A stretch of DNA of 50,692 bases from EX4572-165 sp964581795 (lineage in GTDB: Archaea; Thermoplasmatota; E2; DHVEG-1), in assembly GCA_964581795.1 (NCBI GenBank), contig CAZOPW010000004.1, forward strand, positions 1 through 50,692, read 5' to 3'. The notes below the pieces were generated by a model. It was not told where the DNA came from, ran no database searches, and saw only the letters and a program-made list of their open reading frames with translations. Shown here piece after piece: positions 17,497-25,747 of this stretch. Made by a program: the position numbers and the translations under genes. Position 1 is the stretch's first letter; every line of letters begins with the position of its first letter.

Positions 17497-17766
17497 ATGA
17501 TAAAAGAAAGGCATTTTTCGCCGAAACACGATTTTCAAACTGGCATTATTGCAAAAATATTATTTGGTCTTAGCTTGATTCTGTTTATTATCGCAGGAAT
17601 CGAGTTATTATTTTCAGTAGTCTTTATTTTTAATGCATCGATTTTTTTTGCTTTGGGCATCCTTTTTTTAGGGATCTCAGTCATCAGTTGGTTTTTTCAT
17701 TCACAGTTTTCAAAACTTTCTGAAATTGTGTCTGAAATCGAAAACGGAGATTTTGATGAAAAATAA
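17497..17766 (+). CDS. Small two-helix membrane protein, unknown
   Basis: An 89-aa protein with two adjacent hydrophobic helices (about 20-40 and 43-68) and a short acidic end, EIENGDFDEK. The N-terminus is basic and hydrophilic. No motif is recognised. Its position 47 bp after pfdB and its own ATG suggest a real gene, perhaps co-transcribed. Confidence 0.6.
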   Translation: MIKERHFSPKHDFQTGIIAKILFGLSLILFIIAGIELLFSVVFIFNASIFFALGILFLGISVISWFFHSQFSKLSEIVSEIENGDFDEK

Positions 17767-17797
17767 GAACCATCTTAAAAATTAAAGTTAAACTCAA

Positions 17798-18670
17798 TTA
17801 TGTTCCATATCTGCGTTTTCGTTGCTGATATGAATGAATTGCTTTTAGGAAATCTCTCTTTTGGAATGCGGGCCAGTAGACATCAGTGAAATAAAATTCT
17901 GAATATGCCATTTGCCAGAGTAAGAAATTCGAAATCCGTTCTTCTCCAGAAGTTCTTAAGATAAGATCAGGGTCTGGTATGTCTTTTGTATAAAGGTATG
18001 AAGCAACTTTTTCTTCGTTTATTTCATTTGAATCTATTTTTCCATTTTTAACATCTTCAGCAATGTTTTTTACTGCATTGACAATTTCTTCTCTTCCACC
18101 ATATGCAATCGCGATGGTTAATGTGTAATTATTGTAATTTTTTGTTTGGTCCATCAAGGAAAATGCTTCTTTTTGTATGTGTTTTGGTAATGTATTGATT
18201 TGACCGATTACAGATACTCTTACTTTGTTTTTATGAATCCGGGAATCTTTTTTTGCTTTTAATAGTTCTTTATGACAGAGATCCATTAATTCTTTTACTT
18301 CATTTTGATTTCGACTAAAATTTTCTGTTGAAAACGCGTATAACGTTAAATTTTTGATACCGAGTTCTAAACACCAATCAAGGGTATCTCTTACTTTATC
18401 AGTGCCAAATTGATGTCCGGTTGATGGATTTAATCCTGCGGTTTGGGCAAATCTTCTATTTCCATCCATGATGATTGCAATATGATTTGGAATGTGTTCT
18501 TTTTTTATTTGATCGAGTAATTTTAAGTTTTGAAATCGTCTTATTTTATCTTTGATGAATGAGTATATTGTTGATCGGTAAATCATTGCAAACATGTTTT
18601 GTGCGATATCACTTTTGAGTGCGTAAAATTCGATACGCTGAAGGTGATTTTTTGCAATATTTTTAAGCAT
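17798..18670 (-). CDS. uppS: cis-Prenyltransferase (polyprenyl diphosphate synthase)
   Basis: Makes the long cis-polyprenyl diphosphate that becomes the dolichol-type lipid carrier for archaeal glycosylation. The catalytic Asp69 lies in HIAIIMDGNRR. Other family motifs are TLYAFSTENFSR, IAYGGREEI near 195 and LILRTSGEERISNFLLWQ near 240. At 290 aa it carries an N-terminal extension of about 55 residues before the core. Archaeal homologues usually extend GGPP or farnesyl diphosphate, but the primer cannot be read from the sequence. Confidence 0.95.
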   Translation of the reverse strand: MLKNIAKNHLQRIEFYALKSDIAQNMFAMIYRSTIYSFIKDKIRRFQNLKLLDQIKKEHIPNHIAIIMDGNRRFAQTAGLNPSTGHQFGTDKVRDTLDWCLELGIKNLTLYAFSTENFSRNQNEVKELMDLCHKELLKAKKDSRIHKNKVRVSVIGQINTLPKHIQKEAFSLMDQTKNYNNYTLTIAIAYGGREEIVNAVKNIAEDVKNGKIDSNEINEEKVASYLYTKDIPDPDLILRTSGEERISNFLLWQMAYSEFYFTDVYWPAFQKRDFLKAIHSYQQRKRRYGT

Positions 18671-18867
18671 CGAAGGTTTTCTTTTGATACAAATTCCTCT
18701 TGATAATTAGGTTATTTTATAGACAAGGTTAAATCTTAGGAATATAAAAACTTTAATTATGTTTCTTTGATATTTTAGGTTATAAATTCATTTTTAAGTG
18801 ATAACCGAATTTTCTATTTTAGATTGTTAAATTGTTTTTTAATTGAAAATGAAAACTTTTAATTCAG

Positions 18868-19458
18868 TTAAAATTCAAAGAAGTTTCCATCTTGTTTTTC
18901 TACTTCTACTACTTTATATTTTTTATGGGATGGTTCGCAAATTTGTCCTTGTTGTTTGAGATGGTTGATTGCTTCTTCTACTTTTAATGATTCTAATCCA
19001 TTTGATTCTGCTTCCATGAGTATATCATAATGTACGGCGTTTCCATCATCTGAAAAGGAACAAATCTTTTTGATGATTTCAAATGTTTTATCCATCATCT
19101 CATCTTCAATGGGATTCTCCTCATCTATTTTTGGTAAATCATCAACATTTTTTGCGATAAAGGTAAGATTGTTTTCTGTATCTGTTTGTGTTGGTACGCT
19201 ATTTTCTGGAGGCGTTTGTTTTGTGTCGTAATAAAATCCTAGTGGATTGAATTTATCATTGACTTCTTGTCTGCTTTGAAATCCAACTGTTGCTAGTCCA
19301 ATGTTTACGAGGCAATCGATTGCTTGATCGATTTGGTTTATGTTGTATTTAGTTGTGAATTGTTTGACTTTTCCTAAAGTTTCCATGTCTATTTCAAAAG
19401 ATAAATCTTTTCGCTCATTTTTTATTTCATCTACCCAAGTATTTCTTCCCTCACTCAT
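18868..19458 (-). CDS. Winged-helix-like DNA-binding protein, unknown
   Basis: A 196-aa acidic protein with two parts. The C-terminal ~75 residues (KTFEIIKKICSF to CEPSHKKYKVVEVE) look like a winged helix of the kind at the end of MCM and other archaeal replication proteins, ending in the wing pattern GQICEPSHKKYK. The N-terminal ~65 residues are helical. A low-complexity linker with PP and TQTDTENN separates them. No family name can be assigned with confidence. Single-gene transcript, minus strand. Confidence 0.6.
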   Translation of the reverse strand: MSEGRNTWVDEIKNERKDLSFEIDMETLGKVKQFTTKYNINQIDQAIDCLVNIGLATVGFQSRQEVNDKFNPLGFYYDTKQTPPENSVPTQTDTENNLTFIAKNVDDLPKIDEENPIEDEMMDKTFEIIKKICSFSDDGNAVHYDILMEAESNGLESLKVEEAINHLKQQGQICEPSHKKYKVVEVEKQDGNFFEF

Positions 19459-19690
19459 GTAATCACCTTAGTTATGAAAAGATTGTTACTTAAATATTTT
19501 TCCAAATAAATTGTAAGGAGAGATACAATTTTAAAATTAATAAAAAATAGTCTTTTTATTTTTTTTAAAATAGACTAAACCATGTTTTGAATATGTTATG
19601 TAATATAGTCATTTTATTATTTAACAAAGAAAACCAAAATCGTGTTATTCTTTTAAATTATTTTATAAAGTGTCAATTTTTACATCTTCA

Positions 19691-20164
19691 CTATTTAGTT
19701 TGAATTTGACGAGTGATATCCTTAGCCCATGATTTAGCTAAAGATGGTTTCATTGTTTCTTTTTGATTTTCATCATATTTAGCCCATTTTTCAGGAGTTT
19801 TTCCTGGAAAGGATATCATTGAATCAGGATTGAGATCATATTTTTTTACTAATGGTTGCAAGAATTTTTCAACTGCTTTATCGGGTTCTTCAATAGCCAT
19901 TCCACTTGAAAGAAACATGAATAAATGCTTATTTCTCAATTCCTTTCGCTTTAAAATTTTCTTCCAACGACGATATACCATAAACATTCTCACACCCGTT
20001 CCTAAGATGATAGTATCAAAAGAAGTGACATCTGGAATACCCTCTGCAAGATTGAGAAGATCAACTGAAAAACCCACTGAGGAAAGTGTTTCCTCTATTA
20101 TCTTTGCATATTCTTCAGAAGCTCCTCCTTTAGTAAAATACGCTACAAGTATCCTATTATTCAT
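19691..20164 (-). CDS. Flavodoxin-like protein
   Basis: A 157-aa flavodoxin fold. The first strand and phosphate loop are ILVAYFTKGGASEEYA, followed by DTIILGTGVRMF and HLFMFLSSGMA at the positions of flavin-contacting loops. It resembles HemG/flavodoxin-domain proteins that bind FMN. ATG 20164 (MNNRILV) fits the family start better than the TTG six codons upstream. It lies about 110 bp from the assembly gap, so its upstream context is incomplete. Confidence 0.8.
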   Translation of the reverse strand: MNNRILVAYFTKGGASEEYAKIIEETLSSVGFSVDLLNLAEGIPDVTSFDTIILGTGVRMFMVYRRWKKILKRKELRNKHLFMFLSSGMAIEEPDKAVEKFLQPLVKKYDLNPDSMISFPGKTPEKWAKYDENQKETMKPSLAKSWAKDITRQIQTK

Positions 20165-20276
20165 GTTTATACCACGAATCAAGATTTTTACCGAAGTTTA
20201 AGAACATTTCTATGAAGAACACAAAAAAAGACTAAATCAATATTACTTTTTAAATTAGTTCGACTATTAATCTCAT

Positions 20277-20376
20277 NNNNNNNNNNNNNNNNNNNNNNNN
20301 NNNNNNNNNNNNNNNNNNNNNNNNNNNNNNNNNNNNNNNNNNNNNNNNNNNNNNNNNNNNNNNNNNNNNNNNNNNN
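20277..20376. other. Assembly gap, 100 N
   Basis: Exactly 100 Ns, the conventional placeholder for unknown gap length. The 17 bases before it (20260-20276, tcgactattaatctcat) are repeated immediately after it (20377-20393), so the two contig ends may simply overlap. Confidence 0.99.
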
Positions 20377-20393
20377 TCGACTATTAATCTCAT

Positions 20394-20565
20394 ATTGAAA
20401 AATGAATCATTCTTTTATCAGATAGATTTTTATACACTCTCTGTTTTTACGGTTCTCTATACCCTCAAATCAAAGAGGGGCTTAGCCAGGTAAAAATGAG
20501 CATAAAATCATCCTAATATAAAATATGATGGATAGACTATATTTTATCCTGGCAAACGAAAAAAA
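20394..20565 (+). promoter_or_regulatory. Region between gap and S17e
   Basis: AT-rich, non-coding as far as I can see. TTTTTATACAC near 20425-20436 is TATA-like and could drive the S17e-riboflavin operon, leaving a leader of over 100 nt. No known riboswitch is recognised. Confidence 0.3.
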
Positions 20566-20793
20566 GGTGATAAACTGGGAAACATACGACAAACATTTAT
20601 TAAAACACTCGCCCGAGACCTATTGGAGAAATATCCTGATCAATTCATCAATAATAATTTCCAACACAATAAAGAAAAAGTACAGGAATTAACCACGGTA
20701 AGAAGTAACCTACTTCGAAATCGAATTGCAGGATATATCACACGTAAATTAGCATCTCACGAAAAAACGACAGCTCAACCAATTTCTGAGTAA
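20566..20793 (+). CDS. rps17e: 30S ribosomal protein S17e (non-ATG start)
   Basis: Small-subunit protein. From AAC 20581 the frame reads NIRQTFIKTLARDLLEKYPD and continues to RNRIAGYITRKLASHEK, the S17e signature. The family begins MGNIRQ. Here the nearest in-frame start is GTG 20566, giving MINWENIRQ (75 aa). The DNA reads CTGGGAAAACATACGA; with one A fewer it would be CTG-GGA-AAC-ATA, restoring the G of MGNI behind a GGTGAT ribosome site. So either a divergent start or a one-base insertion is present. It lies ahead of the riboflavin genes. Confidence 0.85.
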   Translation, partial: GDKLGNIRQTFIKTLARDLLEKYPDQFINNNFQHNKEKVQELTTVRSNLLRNRIAGYITRKLASHEKTTAQPISE

Positions 20794-20834
20794 TTAACTA
20801 TCCTTTATGAAAAAACATCCTGTTGTTCTGGCAG

Positions 20835-21542
20835 GTGAATGTTATTTCAATTATTGAAAAAGCTCTTGCTGATCTGCAGCACGGAAAATTTGTGCTCATT
20901 CATGATGCTGATAACCGTGAAGATGAAACCGATTTCATATTGCCTGCAGAATTTGTTACTCCAAAACATGTGAAAATCATGCGTAAAGATGGAGGAGGTC
21001 TTTTATTTTTAATGATTACTGCTGAAATAGCTAAAACATTTCAACTACCTTTTATCACAGATATTTTTTCACATAGTGAATCAACTTTTCCAGTGTTACA
21101 CTCATTGATTGCTGATGATATACCTTATGATGTAAAATCTTCGTTTTCAATTTGGTTAAATCATCGAGATACCTTTACTGGTATAACAGATAATGATCGC
21201 GCGTTAACCATGAAAGAATTTGCGTTATTATCAAAAAAATGCATGCAAAATAAAGTGGAAAAACCAGTTATTGAACTAGGGAAACAATTTCGGTCACCTG
21301 GTCATGTTCCAATATGCCGAGCATCCGAACAACCACTCACTTCTAGATTTGGTCATACAGAATTATCAACTGCATTATTAACAATGGCTAATGTTACCCC
21401 AGTTGCCTGTGGATGTGAAATAATGGGTGATACTGGTCGCGCATTATCCAAAGCTGAAGCAAAACAATATGCAGATAAACATCAATATATATTTTTAGAA
21501 GGAAAAGATATTGTAAAGAGTTGGAAGTCATGGTCACCGTAA
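20835..21542 (+). CDS. ribB: 3,4-Dihydroxy-2-butanone 4-phosphate synthase
   Basis: Converts ribulose 5-phosphate into the four-carbon riboflavin precursor. Motifs are the acidic loop HDADNREDETDFI near residue 24, NHRDTFTGITDNDRA (about 115-129) and the late GHTELSTALLTMA. GTG 20835 (MNVISIIEKAL, 235 aa) is the preferred start; the upstream TTG at 20823 adds four unlikely residues. It is the first of four linked riboflavin/FAD genes, overlapping ribL. Confidence 0.93.
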   Translation: MNVISIIEKALADLQHGKFVLIHDADNREDETDFILPAEFVTPKHVKIMRKDGGGLLFLMITAEIAKTFQLPFITDIFSHSESTFPVLHSLIADDIPYDVKSSFSIWLNHRDTFTGITDNDRALTMKEFALLSKKCMQNKVEKPVIELGKQFRSPGHVPICRASEQPLTSRFGHTELSTALLTMANVTPVACGCEIMGDTGRALSKAEAKQYADKHQYIFLEGKDIVKSWKSWSP

Positions 21543-21988
21543 TGGCAACAGGAACATTTGATATCTTACACATGGGCCATATTTATTTTTTAAAAGAAGC
21601 CAAGAAACTCGGAGATGAACTCGTTGTGGTTGTCGCTTGCGATGAAACTGTTCGTCAGTTAAAACATGAACCGGTTACCCCCGAACAAATGCGTCTAAAC
21701 CTGGTAAAGGAACTACAAGTTGTTGATAAAGCAGTTCTGGGAGAGGAGGATAATAAGTTTGATGTTGTTGAACAAATAAAACCAGATATTATTGCACTTG
21801 GATACGATCAGATTCATGATGAAAAATCATTACAACACCAATTAGATGAACGTAATCTCAAAGCTCGTATCGTTCGTTTACCAAAATATGAAGAAACTTC
21901 AGATTTGGATGGAACACGTAGAATTATTGCAAAAATCATTGAAGCATATGGATTTCAACGGGAAATGGAGAAGATTGAACAAAAATGA
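21530..21988 (+). CDS. ribL: Archaeal FAD synthetase RibL
   Basis: Cytidylyltransferase-family enzyme that adenylates FMN to FAD in archaea. The nucleotide-binding motif GTFDILHMGHIYFLKEA is near the N-terminus, with LGYDQIHDE in the middle and SDLDGTRRI near the end. ATG 21530 (MVTVMATG) overlaps the end of ribB by 13 bp, and the stop overlaps ribC by 4 bp (ATGA), implying translational coupling. Confidence 0.93.
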   Translation: MVTVMATGTFDILHMGHIYFLKEAKKLGDELVVVVACDETVRQLKHEPVTPEQMRLNLVKELQVVDKAVLGEEDNKFDVVEQIKPDIIALGYDQIHDEKSLQHQLDERNLKARIVRLPKYEETSDLDGTRRIIAKIIEAYGFQREMEKIEQK

Positions 21989-22452
21989 AACGAATTGGGG
22001 TTGTAGATACCACATTTGCTCGGTTAAACATGGGATCAATTGCAATCGATGAATTGCAGAGCACTCGAGATAATATTAAGATTATTCGCAGTACCGTTCC
22101 TGGAATTAAAGATTTGCCAGTTGCCTGTAAAAAAATAATTGATGAAAACAATTGTGACATAGTCATGGCCCTTGGTATGCCCGGTGGTCAACCAATTGAT
22201 AAACAATGTGCTCATGAATCAAGTACTGGTCTTATCCACGTGCAACTCTCAACAAACACACATATTATCGAAGTGTTTGTTCATGAAGATGAAGCAACTG
22301 ATGAAAAAGAACTCATATGGCTTACTGAAAGAAGAATTCGTGACCATGCACAAAACACATTAAGAGTATTATTTCATCCAGAATGGTTTATAAAACATGC
22401 TGGTACTGGCTTGCGTCAAGGATTTGACGATGCAGGCCCTTTAAAAAAGTAA
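21985..22452 (+). CDS. ribC: Archaeal-type riboflavin synthase
   Basis: Archaea-specific riboflavin synthase, homologous to lumazine synthase rather than to bacterial RibE; it dismutates two lumazines to riboflavin. The 155-aa protein starts MKRIGVVDTTFAR and has GMPGGQPIDKQCAHESS in the middle and the basic ending AGTGLRQGFDDAGPL. Its partner RibH is encoded next. Confidence 0.94.
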   Translation: MKRIGVVDTTFARLNMGSIAIDELQSTRDNIKIIRSTVPGIKDLPVACKKIIDENNCDIVMALGMPGGQPIDKQCAHESSTGLIHVQLSTNTHIIEVFVHEDEATDEKELIWLTERRIRDHAQNTLRVLFHPEWFIKHAGTGLRQGFDDAGPLKK

Positions 22453-22464
22453 GGAGGAAAAAAC

Positions 22465-22884
22465 ATGGCAAAAAAATCAATAAAGATTGGTGCAGTCGTC
22501 TCTGAATTTAATTATGATATCACCATGATGATGCTTGAACGAGCAAAAGAACACGCCCAATTTCTCGGCTGTGAAATCTCACAAACAGTGAAAGTTCCTG
22601 GTGTGTTTGATATGGGTCTTGCCATAAAGAAATTACTCGAACGGGACACAATCGATGGAGTAGTCGCGTTAGGAGCAGTTATTGAAGGAGAAACCGAACA
22701 TGATGATATTGTGATTCAACATGCATCTCGAAAAATCGCTGATTTAGCAGTAGAATATGGGAAACCTGTTGGGTTAGGACTCACTGGTCCTGGAATGACC
22801 CGGTTACAAGCAGAAGCCCGTATTGAGCGAGCAAAAGCAGCTGTTGAAGCAGTCGTAAAATTACATCGTCGTTTACGACTCTAA
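22465..22884 (+). CDS. ribH: 6,7-Dimethyl-8-ribityllumazine synthase
   Basis: Condenses the ribB product with the pyrimidine precursor to give lumazine. The 139-aa protein has the substrate loop GAVIEGETEHDDIV (about 70-83, containing the expected His), VPGVFDMGLAIKKL, and a Lys/Arg-rich last helix. The strong ribosome site GGAGGA lies 7 bp before the ATG. Last gene of the operon, convergent with the Zn-ribbon gene 7 bp away. Confidence 0.95.
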   Translation: MAKKSIKIGAVVSEFNYDITMMMLERAKEHAQFLGCEISQTVKVPGVFDMGLAIKKLLERDTIDGVVALGAVIEGETEHDDIVIQHASRKIADLAVEYGKPVGLGLTGPGMTRLQAEARIERAKAAVEAVVKLHRRLRL

Positions 22885-22891
22885 AAAAAAT

Positions 22892-23494
22892 TTATTTTTT
22901 CTTTTTTTCATGTTCTTTTTGAAATTGTTTAAAAGCAGAAGGTAAATGAATAGTGTACGATCCATCTTTTTCAATAATGATAGGTTGATGTTCTAAAAGA
23001 CCCTTGATATCAATCTCGTATTCACCCGGGGGTCGAATGCCAATGGTTTCAGGATGCTCATTTTTATCTTTTTTCGGTAGGCACCTGTTAATTTGTTGCA
23101 ATCGATAGGATTCATCCTCGACTAAGGTGTATTTTGGAAATGCTGAATAATCAAATGATTGTTGCTTTTTCTGAGTTTTCTGTTCCTTGTTTGGAGGTTT
23201 TACTACTGGTTGGTCTTGAATATGATTCGAAAGTGCTTTTCGAATATCTTTTGGTTTCATATTCACCCAGTTCCCTGCTTTATCAACCAAGTCATTACTT
23301 TGAGAACCAAGCATATCCACAAGTTGTTCGTTAATATCCTTTCCAATTTCCTGCTGTATTTGTTCACGAGCGTTTTCATCAAGTGCTTGTTTCGTATAAA
23401 AAAACCGATTTCCTCCACAATGAGGGCATCCTTTCAATAATTGCGGGGATCCATCTTCGAATATTTGTCCACATTTCAGGCATTGATGAGGCAA
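22892..23494 (-). CDS. Zn-ribbon protein of the archaeal OapC type
   Basis: A 200-aa protein with an N-terminal zinc ribbon (Cys5, Cys8, Cys23, Cys26), a helical and Lys/Gln-rich middle, and a C-terminal domain running from NRCLPKKDKNEHPETIGIRPPGEYEIDIKGLL to KDGSYTIHLPSAF. It matches the archaeal family encoded with DUF2073 and an Era-like GTPase, called oapC in haloarchaea for its position near an origin. Function is unknown; nucleic-acid binding is a reasonable guess. Last gene of the three-gene set. Confidence 0.75.
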   Translation of the reverse strand: MPHQCLKCGQIFEDGSPQLLKGCPHCGGNRFFYTKQALDENAREQIQQEIGKDINEQLVDMLGSQSNDLVDKAGNWVNMKPKDIRKALSNHIQDQPVVKPPNKEQKTQKKQQSFDYSAFPKYTLVEDESYRLQQINRCLPKKDKNEHPETIGIRPPGEYEIDIKGLLEHQPIIIEKDGSYTIHLPSAFKQFQKEHEKKKK

Positions 23495-23499
23495 AAAAA

Positions 23500-23874
23500 C
23501 TAGCCCCCTTTCCCCGGTATGATTTTTGTTTCAATCATATTGTTATCTTTATTAATTGTTTTCAGCAAATGTGCTGGTCCGATTACGGTCATCCGTGGTT
23601 TTTGAATGACCCCAAGTAATTTTTTTAAAAAACTGGGTTTCTCCTCTCCATAACCCTCCATTTCAATACCGATAAACGTATCTTGTTTGATTTCTTTCAT
23701 TGTTTTTTCAATTAAATCAGATTGTTCAAGAGCAGTTAACCCTTGTTCTAACACAAGGACTTTTCCTTTTTGCACTTCCTTTAAGATAAATTTAATTTTT
23801 TCAGAAGAGGTGAATTCATCAAGTTTTTGTCTGGACACAAGATTGACTGCGATACTTTTATCTTTTTTACTCAT
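23500..23874 (-). CDS. DUF2073-family protein (OapB type)
   Basis: A 124-aa protein with the family look: KIKFILKEVQKGKVLVLEQGLT, IEMEGYGE and a C-terminal TVIGPAHLLKTINKD. DUF2073 members form a set with the Era-like GTPase upstream (4 bp away) and the Zn-ribbon protein downstream (5 bp). The biochemical role is unknown. The tight spacing supports joint function. Confidence 0.75.
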   Translation of the reverse strand: MSKKDKSIAVNLVSRQKLDEFTSSEKIKFILKEVQKGKVLVLEQGLTALEQSDLIEKTMKEIKQDTFIGIEMEGYGEEKPSFLKKLLGVIQKPRMTVIGPAHLLKTINKDNNMIETKIIPGKGG

Positions 23875-23878
23875 GTTT

Positions 23879-24538
23879 TCACCTCCGTTTCTTACGATTT
23901 CGTTTCTTTCCGAAATGATGAATCATTTGTGAATACAAATCATCAGAATTATAACCTGTTAATGCACTAATTGGAACAACCGGATGCTGTGGAAATGCTG
24001 CTTTTAACGTAGCAGGACTTGATGTTTTTTGATCGATTTTATTTGCTGCGATAAGTACTGGTAAATTTCGTGCTTCAAGGTTTCCAAGAATGGTCACATT
24101 CACTTGGGTAAACGGATCTTTAGTTGAATCCATGACAAGTAGAATTCCATCAACATCATCAAGTGAACGAATAGATTCAATGACTCCTTCGGTTGCTTCT
24201 TTTGCTCGTTGCTTTGCTTCATCGTTATCCATTTTAAATTTACTGATGAATTCTTTAAAATCTACTTTTGTCGAGATACCTGGAGTGTCAACAATATCCA
24301 TATAAAGAGAAGAACCATTATTTTCAATTTTAACATCTTTTTTCCATGTGGTCATTCTGGTTTCATGAGGAATTTCAGATACACTACCCATTTGTTCCCC
24401 AGTCCAATCCTGTACGATTCTATTGGCAAGGGTTGTTTTTCCCACATTTGGTGGTCCATAAATGCCAATTTTGGCCTGTTTTTTTCCAAAAATTCGTCGT
24501 AAGAATGATTTTAATCCCCTTCTTGTAAATAAACCCAT
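23879..24538 (-). CDS. Era-like small GTPase (OapA type)
   Basis: A TRAFAC GTPase. G1 GPPNVGKTT, G3 DTPG, G4 NKID and a G5-like ISAL are all present, ending in a Lys/Arg-rich tail. Translation could open 38 codons earlier (24652), but ATG 24538 (MGLFTRRGLKSFLRRIFG) has a strong GGAGGA ribosome site 10 bp upstream and removes a non-conserved hydrophobic extension, so 24538 is preferred (219 aa). First gene of the oapA-B-C-like operon; no orc1/cdc6 is in the window. Confidence 0.82.
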   Translation of the reverse strand: MGLFTRRGLKSFLRRIFGKKQAKIGIYGPPNVGKTTLANRIVQDWTGEQMGSVSEIPHETRMTTWKKDVKIENNGSSLYMDIVDTPGISTKVDFKEFISKFKMDNDEAKQRAKEATEGVIESIRSLDDVDGILLVMDSTKDPFTQVNVTILGNLEARNLPVLIAANKIDQKTSSPATLKAAFPQHPVVPISALTGYNSDDLYSQMIHHFGKKRNRKKRR

Positions 24539-24715
24539 CCAGTCTCTTCCTCCTAGTAATTGAGGAACCTCAATAGGTTGTGTATGGATGAATTGGTTTA
24601 TTAGTTTAGCGGTTATTATTAAAATTATCTTTATTAAAATTAAATTTTTCACTCGCGTTTCTCTCTACAGAAATATTAACTAAAAAGGAAGAAGAATTGT
24701 AGAAATATGGTAAGT

Positions 24716-24773
24716 CTTATATAGCCACAGTTTCATTCTTGACCATGGTACTTGCCTTTATTGTGGGAGGTAA
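24716..24773 (+). promoter_or_regulatory. Promoter and ribosome site of the coiled-coil gene
   Basis: CTTATATAG (24716-24724) is a good TATA box, placing the transcript start near 24745. GGGAGGTAA (24765-24773) is a strong ribosome site 7 bp before ATG 24780. Confidence 0.6.
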
Positions 24774-24779
24774 CAGATT

Positions 24780-25703
24780 ATGAGTGAGGAAAATATGTTT
24801 GCAGGAGAAAATCCTGAAGTTGACACCCTGGAGGAGAGACTCCGCCAAGCTGCTAATGAAATTGATCATCTTACTGATTCATTTAATAAAACAACCGAGA
24901 ATCTCTCCAGAATAAAGAACATGTTGGATGTGGATGCATTAAAAGAAATAACCAGCACGATTCAAAAATTTGAGGGGCAACTTTCAGAGGTTGAAAAACA
25001 ACGAGAGGAAGCATACCAAGGAGCACAGAAATATAGTGAAGAACTTGAAAAAGAAAAAGAACGACTGATCAAGTTGTGGGATGCTTATAAAAAACAGGAA
25101 GAAGAACTTTCCAATGCGGAAACTAAAATGCAGGATTATGAAGAGAAAGCACAGAGAGCAGAACAAGAGAAACAACAAATTGAACAGGATTACACCGCTC
25201 GCATTGAAACATTGAATCAAAAATTAAATGAACAAAAGGAATCTGCCGATAAAGTTGATGAGTATCAACAACGAATCAACGAATTCACAACTATTCGAAA
25301 TAATCTTGAGCATGAAAACCAGGATTTAAAACAAGAAATCGCTGATCAAAAACAAACTATTAATTCATTACAAAATTCATTGGAAGAATATAAGAAATAT
25401 GAAGAATACGCTGATTACAAAGAAAAATATGAAGATGTCAATAAAGCGTATGATAAAGAAAAAGATCGATTAACGAAACTATATCATCTTTATGAGGAAA
25501 CAGAGCGGGAAGTCAATCAATTACGACAACAAAATAAGAAATGGGAAGAATGGTTTAATTCCAACAAAGAAATCTTTGATAAATTATTCTCTGGTGGACC
25601 ACCATTCAATCCAACTACAACAACCACTAACACAACAGATAATCAACAGCCTCAAAATCAAGATACAGATAAAAAACAAAAGAAGAAAGGATTCTTAAAA
25701 TAA
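24780..25703 (+). CDS. Long coiled-coil protein, unknown
   Basis: A 307-aa protein dominated by one heptad-rich coiled coil (about residues 15-270), rich in Glu, Lys and Gln, followed by a Thr/Asn-rich linker (NPTTTTTNTT) and a basic end, KKQKKKGFLK. No transmembrane segment or enzyme motif is seen. It is transcribed divergently from the Era-like GTPase operon with its own promoter. It may be a scaffold or chromosome-associated protein, but the sequence alone does not say. Confidence 0.75.
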   Translation: MSEENMFAGENPEVDTLEERLRQAANEIDHLTDSFNKTTENLSRIKNMLDVDALKEITSTIQKFEGQLSEVEKQREEAYQGAQKYSEELEKEKERLIKLWDAYKKQEEELSNAETKMQDYEEKAQRAEQEKQQIEQDYTARIETLNQKLNEQKESADKVDEYQQRINEFTTIRNNLEHENQDLKQEIADQKQTINSLQNSLEEYKKYEEYADYKEKYEDVNKAYDKEKDRLTKLYHLYEETEREVNQLRQQNKKWEEWFNSNKEIFDKLFSGGPPFNPTTTTTNTTDNQQPQNQDTDKKQKKKGFLK

Positions 25704-25747
25704 GACATCCTTCTCCCATTTTTTTATTATTTTATTTTACAGTCAGA

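Noticed and set aside
24539..24652. N-terminal hydrophobic extension of the Era-like GTPase
   Set aside because: The internal ATG at 24538 has a strong GGAGGA site and matches the family start; the extension is probably untranslated.
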